A stretch of DNA of 56,492 nt, from contig JANYBG010000170.1 of assembly GCA_025360865.1 (NCBI GenBank), positions 1-56,492 of the forward strand. Direction: 5' to 3'. Shown here piece by piece: positions 51,035-56,492 of this stretch. Source of the DNA: Pseudomonadota bacterium. GTDB lineage: Bacteria > Pseudomonadota > Gammaproteobacteria > Steroidobacterales > Steroidobacteraceae. The translations under genes and the position numbers were made by a program. The notes beneath the pieces were generated by a model. It made no database searches. It worked only from the letters and a program-made list of their open reading frames with translations, and was not told the DNA's origin. The number at the start of each line of letters is the position of its first letter. Within the stretch, counting starts at the first letter, position 1.

Positions 51035-53383
51035 ATGAGTGAGGCGGCGAAGAACAACGGCCAGGCGATCAAGGGTCGCTATGTCCTTCGCGAACGCCTC
51101 GGTATCGGCGGCCAGGGCGAGGTCTGGAGGGCGTTTGATCCCCAGACAGGAGTCGACATCGCCCTGAAGATCATGCAGCCGGCCTCCGGCCGCAGCGCCG
51201 CAGCGTGGGTGGCTCTCGTGCACGAGCACGAGAGCTCAGGGCGACTGGACCACGCGGGCATCCTTCACGTGTACGCGCCCGAGCGCGACGGGGCCAGCTT
51301 CATCCTGCCCATGGAACTCGCGGCAGGCGGAGATCTGCGCCGGCTGCGCGGTGCCAACTACCTCACGATCATTCCGATACTGCTCGAGGTGGCGAAGGCG
51401 CTTGCGCACGCGCACGAGCGGGGAATCATTCACCGCGACCTGAAACCAGGCAACGTGCTCTTTGACGCACAGGGTCGCGTGAAGCTCGCGGACTTCGGCG
51501 TCTCTGGCCGCTCAGCGGATTCCGGCACCGGTTCGATGCGCGGCCTCTCGCCCTTCACGGCGAGTCCCGAGCAGCTGCGCGGTGAGGCCCCGATGATCGG
51601 TGACGACATCTACGGACTCGGTGCCCTCGCTTACGAACTGCTGTCGCGCAATCCGCCGCACTACCCGCATTTCGATGCGGAGCGGATGCAGAACGAGCCG
51701 GTGCCCCCGCTGGTTCCCGCGCAGCAGATACCACCCCAGCTCGCGGCCCTGGTGACCGCCATGCTCGACAAGGATCCGCGCAAGCGTCCGGCGAGCATGC
51801 GCGACGTGATCGACGAACTCGACGCGGCCCTTAACGACACACTCACCTTCGATTTCGACCCTACGGAGCCAGAGTACGCGAGCGAGCCGATGAACCGCCC
51901 CGCGTCGCCGCCGGAGCCATTCGCATTGCCGCCCGCGAGGGTTGATGTCGCGCCAGCCGAAGCCGCGCAACCCGTTCCGCTGGTCGCCGTTGAAGTCGAG
52001 ACCGTCACTCCATTGCGCGGCGCGGTCGATGGCGAGGCGCTGTGGCGGGAAGTGAAGCAGGTGCCCATCCCGCGACCGCCGCCACTGGAGCCGATTAGCA
52101 GTGGCGTGCCACGCGCTCTGCTGGTGATCACGGCACTGGCCGCCGTCGCGGCCGCGGTGTACTTCGGGCTGCCGCGCTCGGCGCCCGGCACCGCCCCGGG
52201 CAACGCGAGTCCCTCGATACCCGTGCTCCCATCGGCCGATTCGCAGGCGCAGGCTCGGTTCATGACGGACCACGCTCTGCTCGAGCAGCGCGCCAGCGCG
52301 CTCGAGGCGCGCGGGGCGGCCATCTGGGGGGGCGGCGCGTTCATGACCGCCAAGACGCGCGTCGCCGAGGGATTGGGTGCTCAGGCCACCGGAAACGCCG
52401 ACCTCGCCCGGCAGGACCTCGCCGAAGCCACCCAGTTGCTGAATGCCGTGGACGAGGCCGCGCCAGGGGCGCTTGCGGCGGAACTCTCCGCTGGGGACCA
52501 GGCGATCGCCGCCGGCCAGCTGGCGCTCGCCACGCAGGCTTACGACCTCGCGGTACGGATCGCGCCGCAGGATGAGCGAGCACTCGCCGGCCAGGCTCAA
52601 GCGCGGCAGCGCACCGCGGCCGCTTACCCCGGCGAACAAGGGCCCGCGGCGCCGCCGCCCCAGACGGATGCCGTCTTCGGCGAGGACCGCTACGCGAAGA
52701 ACGCGGGCGAGGGTTTCGCGGCGCTCGGCGCCGGGCGCCTCGCGGAGGCGCGCGCGGCGTTCGAGCGGGCCCGCGCCCTGCGCCCCGATGGGGCGGAGGC
52801 CATCGACGGGCTCAAACGCGTCGACTCGGCCGAGCACGCGCACGGCACAAGCACTGTGCAGACGCGCGCCGAGGACCTCGAAGCGGACGAGCACTGGGAC
52901 GAGGCGCTCGCCCTGTACAGCTCAGCGCTGCGCCAGAATCCCTCGCTGGCGTTCGCGCAGGAGGGCAAGGCACGCACGCAGGCGCGCGTCGAGCTCAGCG
53001 AATCGCTCCAGGGGTTCATCGATCGGCCGGATCTGCTGGCGACACCGGCGGCCCGCGAGCAGGCGAACAACGCGCTGAGGAGCGCCGAGGCGATCAGCTC
53101 GCCCGGACCGGTGCTGCGCCTGCAGATGGCGCGGGTCTCCGCGCTGCTGCCCGAGTTCGACAAGACAGTACGCCTGTCGCTGGTGTCCGATGGCCTGACG
53201 CAGGTGAGCATCGCGGGGATCGGCAGCTTCGGGGGCTTCTCCCATCGGGACGTGGAACTGAAACCCGGTCGCTACACGGTGCTCGGTACGCGCGAGGGCT
53301 ACCGTGAGGTGCGCCGCGACCTCACCGTCACTCCTGGGCAGCCGCCCCAGACGATCAACGTGACCTGCTACGACCCTTCCTGA
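51035..53383 (+). CDS. Transmembrane Ser/Thr protein kinase with TPR-like and PEGA-like C-terminus
   Basis: A 782-residue Hanks-type kinase. The N-lobe has the Gly loop RLGIGGQGEVW (21-31) and ATP Lys45. The catalytic loop is HRDLKPGN with Asp135, and the DFG is at 153-155, so the kinase should be active. A Pro-rich juxtamembrane stretch (about 265-355) is followed by one membrane helix at about 360-378 (ALLVITALAAVAAAVYFGL). The outer region has helical TPR-like repeats (about 405-705) and ends with a beta-rich PEGA-like module containing DVELKPGRYTVLGTREGY. It could phosphorylate ligands of the FHA protein encoded upstream (inference). The start is ATG 51035. The 230 bp before it (50805-51034) contain nothing I can support. 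Confidence 0.92.
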   Translation: MSEAAKNNGQAIKGRYVLRERLGIGGQGEVWRAFDPQTGVDIALKIMQPASGRSAAAWVALVHEHESSGRLDHAGILHVYAPERDGASFILPMELAAGGDLRRLRGANYLTIIPILLEVAKALAHAHERGIIHRDLKPGNVLFDAQGRVKLADFGVSGRSADSGTGSMRGLSPFTASPEQLRGEAPMIGDDIYGLGALAYELLSRNPPHYPHFDAERMQNEPVPPLVPAQQIPPQLAALVTAMLDKDPRKRPASMRDVIDELDAALNDTLTFDFDPTEPEYASEPMNRPASPPEPFALPPARVDVAPAEAAQPVPLVAVEVETVTPLRGAVDGEALWREVKQVPIPRPPPLEPISSGVPRALLVITALAAVAAAVYFGLPRSAPGTAPGNASPSIPVLPSADSQAQARFMTDHALLEQRASALEARGAAIWGGGAFMTAKTRVAEGLGAQATGNADLARQDLAEATQLLNAVDEAAPGALAAELSAGDQAIAAGQLALATQAYDLAVRIAPQDERALAGQAQARQRTAAAYPGEQGPAAPPPQTDAVFGEDRYAKNAGEGFAALGAGRLAEARAAFERARALRPDGAEAIDGLKRVDSAEHAHGTSTVQTRAEDLEADEHWDEALALYSSALRQNPSLAFAQEGKARTQARVELSESLQGFIDRPDLLATPAAREQANNALRSAEAISSPGPVLRLQMARVSALLPEFDKTVRLSLVSDGLTQVSIAGIGSFGGFSHRDVELKPGRYTVLGTREGYREVRRDLTVTPGQPPQTINVTCYDPS

Positions 53384-53462
53384 AGTCCGCGCGCTTGCCG
53401 CAGGACGTGCGCGCTCCTAAGCTGGCGAAAAGAAACATCCGCCCATGGCGGACGAGGCAGTG

Positions 53463-54188
53463 ATGAGCGAGGAGGCGAAGATAGTGCTGCTGGCCGGCGC
53501 CAGCGGGCTCACCGGTACCCGCACGCTCGATGCGCTCCTCGATGCCCCCGACGTCGCCCGCGTGCTGGCCGTCTCACGCCGGCCGCTCGGTCGCGAGCAT
53601 CCGCGCCTCGCCAACCGCATCGTCCAGTTCGCGAAGATGGAGACGCAGCTGAAAGGCATCAGCTGCGACGCGGCGCTGTGCTGCCTCGGCACGACGATCC
53701 GTCAGGCCGGCTCCCAGCAGGCGTTCCGGGCCGTCGACATCGACTGCGTGCTCAACTTCGCGCGCGCCGCGCAGGCAGCGAACGCCAGGCGCTTCGTGGT
53801 GATCTCGGCGGTCGGCGCGGATTCAGGCTCGAAGAACTTCTACATGCGCACCAAGGGCGAGATGGAGGAGCAGCTCGAGGCTCTCCGCTTCGAGTCCCTC
53901 GATATCCTGCAGCCCTCGATGCTGCTGGGGTGGCGCAAGGAGATGCGCCCGCTTGAATTGCTCGCCTGCGCGTTCATGCCGCTGGTGAATCCGCTGCTTC
54001 CCGGAAAATACGTTTCCTATCGCGGCGTGCCCGCGACGACCATTGGCAAGGCCATGCTCGGGGCCACCCGTTCCGGTCGCCGCGGCGTCCAGCGCTACAC
54101 CTACGCTGGCATCGAGGCGCTCTCGCGCATGACCTCCGCGCGCGCCCGCCCACCACCGCCGGCCAAGGCCGCCAGCCGCGCGCGCTAG
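53463..54188 (+). CDS. NAD(P)-binding oxidoreductase, HTATIP2/atypical SDR-like
   Basis: About 241 residues. The N-terminal dinucleotide-binding motif KIVLLAGASGLTGTRTLDALL is followed by VLAVSRRPLG, DAALCCLGTTIRQAGSQQAFRAVDIDCVLNFARAA, VVISAVGADSGSKNFYMRTKGEMEEQL (YxxxK-like position) and LDILQPSMLLGWRKEMRP. This is the pattern of atypical short-chain dehydrogenases related to HTATIP2/NmrA. No substrate is known. The listed start (ATG 53463) is preceded by GAGG at good spacing, and ATG 53445 would add six residues. The C-terminal tail is Ala/Pro/Arg-rich and unconserved. It is 8 bp upstream of the NlpC/P60 gene. Confidence 0.87.
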   Translation: MSEEAKIVLLAGASGLTGTRTLDALLDAPDVARVLAVSRRPLGREHPRLANRIVQFAKMETQLKGISCDAALCCLGTTIRQAGSQQAFRAVDIDCVLNFARAAQAANARRFVVISAVGADSGSKNFYMRTKGEMEEQLEALRFESLDILQPSMLLGWRKEMRPLELLACAFMPLVNPLLPGKYVSYRGVPATTIGKAMLGATRSGRRGVQRYTYAGIEALSRMTSARARPPPPAKAASRAR

Positions 54189-54196
54189 ACGCTCCG

Positions 54197-54775
54197 GTGC
54201 GCACGTCATGGCGCCTGCGCGTCGCGATCGCGATCGGTATCTGCGCATTGCTCAGCGCCTGCGGACTTTCGCCGTCACGCCCGCAAGCGCTCCAGGGCAG
54301 CGGCATCCCGGCCGCGGGCGCCAACCCCGACCGGCAGCCTCCGCCCGCGCCGCCCGCGAGCGAGTCACCACCACCTGAGCAGATTCAGCAGGGGGCCGCG
54401 ATCGCCAGCGCCGCGACCGCGCTCATCGGCAGCCCGTATCACTTCGGCGGAGCCGATGAAGGCGGGTTCGACTGCAGTGGGCTTGCGCTTTTCGCGCATG
54501 AGCGGGTCGGCATTGACATCCCGCGCACCGCGGCTGAGCAGCAGCACGCGGCCCGTCCCGTGCCGATCTCGCAAATTCTTCCAGGCGATCTGGTGTTTTT
54601 TCGCATACGTAAGCGTGGGGTTGACCACGTGGGCGTGTACGTCGGCGACGGGCGCTTCGTCCATGCGCCCCGCGCCGGTGTTGCGGTGTCCGCAGCGGAC
54701 TTAAGTGGCGAATACTACGCACGACATATCGTCGGCGCGGGCCGTTTCTGGCGGCAAAACGCGCCACCGCGATGA
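54197..54775 (+). CDS. NlpC/P60 family lipoprotein (peptidoglycan endopeptidase)
   Basis: A 192-residue cell-wall hydrolase. The signal peptide ends at a lipobox (ALLSAC, Cys22), a Pro-rich linker spans 28-62, and the NlpC/P60 domain runs from about 65 to 185. Catalytic Cys93 lies in EGGFDCSGLALFA, His144 in RGVDHVGVYVGDGRF, and His156 in FVHAPRAGV serves as the third polar residue. It probably cleaves stem-peptide bonds as an outer-membrane-anchored endopeptidase of the Spr type. The start is GTG at 54197, 8 bp after the upstream stop. It is followed by 294 bp holding a c-di-GMP riboswitch for the next gene. Confidence 0.93.
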   Translation: MRTSWRLRVAIAIGICALLSACGLSPSRPQALQGSGIPAAGANPDRQPPPAPPASESPPPEQIQQGAAIASAATALIGSPYHFGGADEGGFDCSGLALFAHERVGIDIPRTAAEQQHAARPVPISQILPGDLVFFRIRKRGVDHVGVYVGDGRFVHAPRAGVAVSAADLSGEYYARHIVGAGRFWRQNAPPR

Positions 54776-54884
54776 AACATAAAGTGGCGCGAGAGGAATA
54801 GTCGCGCATATGTCACAGCACTTGAGAGTCACGACACATTTCGTCGCTTGACTCCAATCCGCGACGCTTTGACACTGAGAACTC

Positions 54885-54968
54885 AGTGATAAGGGCAAAC
54901 CCGTTGAAAGACGGGGACGCAAAGCCACCGGTCTAAAGGAACATTCCTACGACGGCGGGGCTGCCACG
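54885..54968 (+). promoter_or_regulatory. Cyclic di-GMP-I riboswitch (GEMM-I)
   Basis: The conserved GEMM-I core is present in order: GGGCAAACC, a P2 stem closed by a GAAA tetraloop (CCCGTTGAAAGACGGG), GGACGCAAAGCC, CCGGTCTAAAGG as the start of the P3 arm, and GGCGGGGCTGCC closing P1. The layout closely parallels the Vibrio Vc2 riboswitch. A perfect hairpin CACTGAG-AA-CTCAGTG (54873-54888) abuts its 5' side. About 100 bp separate it from the ATG at 55070; this stretch holds GC-rich sequence and a TTCG hairpin (TCCTTCGGGA) that could form the expression platform. No U-run terminator is obvious, so control may act on translation. Confidence 0.93.
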
Positions 54969-55069
54969 ATCGCGCGACACGCGCGGCCGCTCGCACTCCC
55001 GCCCCCCGTCGCCAGGAATCAGTGTCCTTCGGGATCACGGCCGCGCAGGGTTTCGTTTCGGGGAAGTCT

Positions 55070-56492
55070 ATGAAAGCAACTCCCAACTTCGCTTCCGACG
55101 CTCCCGCAGAGTTCGGCGCACGGGATGCGACCACACCCGTCGCCAGCACGGGTCCCTTTGTCCTGAATCTGTGTTCGTCGACCACGCCCATGGCTCTTGC
55201 GCAGACCGACCTGCCTGAGCTTAAGCGCTTCACCTTTTTCGTGAGCCGGCGCTTCGAGGAAGGCCGAGAACGTTTTCGTCTGCACATGGGATATTTCGCG
55301 ACGCTCGCGGAGGCCGAGGAATGGCTGAACGTCGTGCGCGAGATCTATCCCGGCGCGTGGGCTGGCGAAGCACCCGGCCGCAAACTGCGCGAGCGCGCCG
55401 CCGCGGCCGCCGCGGCCCAGGTGGCGCAACAGGGCGCGGGCCCCCCGCAGCAAAGCAGCGCGCCGCCCGCGGACGCGCCGCATCCTTTCGCCGCCGCGCC
55501 GCCCCCGCCGCCGCTGGTACCCGATCCGATTCCCGTGCTGCTGTCGATTCTGCAGGCCGCTCCCAGCCTGCCGCCAGCGGTTGTCCAGCCGCCTAAGGTT
55601 CCCGTCGCCCGCAAGGCCGCCCCCGTGCCGCCGCCGCCCTCAGCACCCGCGGCCGCCGCCGCGCGCAAGCCAGCCGCACCGGCGGTGCGCAAGCCACTCG
55701 CCGCGCAGGGGATCACCCCCGCGCAGGCGCGGGTGGCCCGGGTGGGAGGCGACATCAGTGCCCCGCTCGCGATGGCGCCGAACGTGCCCGGCCCCGCTCA
55801 CCCCGAGCCGCCGATGGCCGTCACCCCGCCGCCGCCGCCCGCCACGGGAGCGTTCGGCGATTCAAACGTGCGTGAGGTATTGAAGGCGCTGGCTGATGCG
55901 AGTGCCACGGGTGAGACACGCATCATGCGTGCGCCACTCCCGCCGCCCGAACCTCCGGCCCCGCCGGCCAAGGAAGATCTCAGTGACACCCAGGTGCTCA
56001 AGCTGCTAGAGGTGCGTCGTCCCCAGGGGAGCGCGGAGCTAGCGGTACAGCCGAGTTCGGATCCGGCTCAGAGCGGCATCCCGATGCTCAAGCCTGACGA
56101 TACAGGGACGCGCGAAGCCCTGAAGGTTGCCGTGGCGAGCAACGCAGCGGTGCACTTCGCCGTGCAGTTGCAGTGGTCGGTGAGGGCGATCGAGCTGGAC
56201 AAGGTGCCGCCGCTCGCCATCTTCAGCGCCTACACCCTTTACACCGTCGAGGGCAGTCGTGGCGGGCGCACGTGGTTCGGGCTGAGACTGGGGTTCTTCA
56301 GCGACGCGATCTCGGCGAAGCAGGTTGCCCAGTACGTGCGCTCGGAGTTCGCAGCCGTCGCCGTGGTACCCGTCAGCGGGCAGGAGAAGTCCCGCGCCAC
56401 TGACCAGGACAAGCAGGTCGCCACGCTCGGCTCCGCGCCGGCCGTCCGCACGGGTCGCGGCGACGAGTTCAAGCTGATCGACGATGGCGCGG
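55070..56492 (+). CDS. Proline/alanine-rich protein with two SPOR-like domains (partial)
   Basis: The frame from ATG 55070 (after GGGGAAG) stays open to the right edge (474 codons visible). Residues about 30-105 (FVLNLCSSTTPMALAQ, FRLHMGYFATLAEAEEWLNVV) and about 365-440 (VHFAVQLQWSV, WFGLRLGFFSDAISAKQVAQYV) both read like SPOR-type modules. They are joined by a long disordered Pro/Ala linker with two similar short motifs, DSNVREVLKALADAS and LSDTQVLKLLEVRR. No signal peptide is visible. SPOR domains bind denuded peptidoglycan, but here the modules may act in the cytoplasm. The c-di-GMP riboswitch directly upstream suggests control by that second messenger. Confidence 0.75.
   Translation, partial: MKATPNFASDAPAEFGARDATTPVASTGPFVLNLCSSTTPMALAQTDLPELKRFTFFVSRRFEEGRERFRLHMGYFATLAEAEEWLNVVREIYPGAWAGEAPGRKLRERAAAAAAAQVAQQGAGPPQQSSAPPADAPHPFAAAPPPPPLVPDPIPVLLSILQAAPSLPPAVVQPPKVPVARKAAPVPPPPSAPAAAAARKPAAPAVRKPLAAQGITPAQARVARVGGDISAPLAMAPNVPGPAHPEPPMAVTPPPPPATGAFGDSNVREVLKALADASATGETRIMRAPLPPPEPPAPPAKEDLSDTQVLKLLEVRRPQGSAELAVQPSSDPAQSGIPMLKPDDTGTREALKVAVASNAAVHFAVQLQWSVRAIELDKVPPLAIFSAYTLYTVEGSRGGRTWFGLRLGFFSDAISAKQVAQYVRSEFAAVAVVPVSGQEKSRATDQDKQVATLGSAPAVRTGRGDEFKLIDDGA

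Noticed and set aside
50833-51042. A 69-residue frame in the space before the Ser/Thr kinase
   Set aside because: It lacks motif or start-site support and overlaps the kinase start.
55490-55960. Repeated CCG/GCC-rich units that could look like a tandem repeat or array
   Set aside because: They encode the Pro/Ala linker of the SPOR-like protein. There is no constant repeat-spacer structure, so this is not a CRISPR array.

Overview
This window is GC-rich bacterial chromosome from what looks like a gammaproteobacterium, plausibly near the Xanthomonadales/Nevskiales/Steroidobacterales end of the class (inference). Supporting signs are an adjacent tamA-tamB pair, LptM, a FlhC homologue with the enteric-type zinc motif, gamma-type LexA (CTGT-N8-ACAG) and ARG boxes, and an arginine operon with a transcarbamylase of the N-acylornithine type. 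Genes are densely packed with many ATGA stop/start overlaps. There is no rRNA, tRNA, IS element, prophage or CRISPR array. The clearest mobile-type element is an intein.

Layout. 1-6.4 kb: the 5' end of polA, a DUF1800-DUF1501 pair, lptM with a small membrane protein, a hotdog thioesterase, a fumarylpyruvate-hydrolase/isomerase pair and an FMN reductase. 6.4-14.6 kb: a long minus-strand arginine operon, argR-argG-X-argC-argD-argF'-argB-argH, behind tandem ARG boxes. X is a DUF1611/BioD-like P-loop protein of unknown role. ArgF' has Ala at the residue that sets acetyl- versus succinyl-ornithine specificity. 14.7-22.1 kb: tamB, tamA, an NRDE/TANGO2 protein and nudC. 22.1-25.2 kb: a divergent FlhC-like/FlhD-like pair, a cysteine hydrolase and a GlxA-type regulator. 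25.2-32.5 kb: two tandem asparaginase-type Ntn hydrolases (one exported), single-chain pyruvate carboxylase, a ferredoxin-reductase-like flavoprotein and a P-II gene behind a sigma-54 promoter.

32.8-46.5 kb: a YXWGXW lipoprotein, divergent ilvN and ilvB, gloA, a GH17-GT2 beta-glucan synthase (NdvB type), a DMT transporter, a double-VOC protein with a histone-H1-like tail, a small lipoprotein, an alpha/beta-hydrolase-fold protein lacking its catalytic Ser and His, a long coiled-coil FHA protein and ilvA. 46.5-56.5 kb: membrane proteins; a LexA-boxed radical SAM gene (PA0069/Rv2578c family) interrupted by a LAGLIDADG intein exactly at an iron-sulfur cysteine; a transmembrane Ser/Thr kinase; an NAD(P)-binding protein; an NlpC/P60 lipoprotein; and a c-di-GMP-I riboswitch ahead of a proline-rich protein with two SPOR-like domains that runs off the right edge.

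How the genes fit together. Amino-acid biosynthesis dominates (Arg, and Ile/Val/Leu through ilvA, ilvB and ilvN), with nitrogen signalling (P-II) and anaplerosis (pyruvate carboxylase). Envelope functions form a second theme (TamAB, LptM, NdvB-like glucan synthase, NlpC/P60, SPOR protein). Motility or c-di-GMP lifestyle control is suggested by the FlhDC-like pair and the riboswitch. The least explained items are the arginine operon variant, the SOS-controlled intein-bearing radical SAM enzyme and the divergent FlhD/FlhC-like pair.
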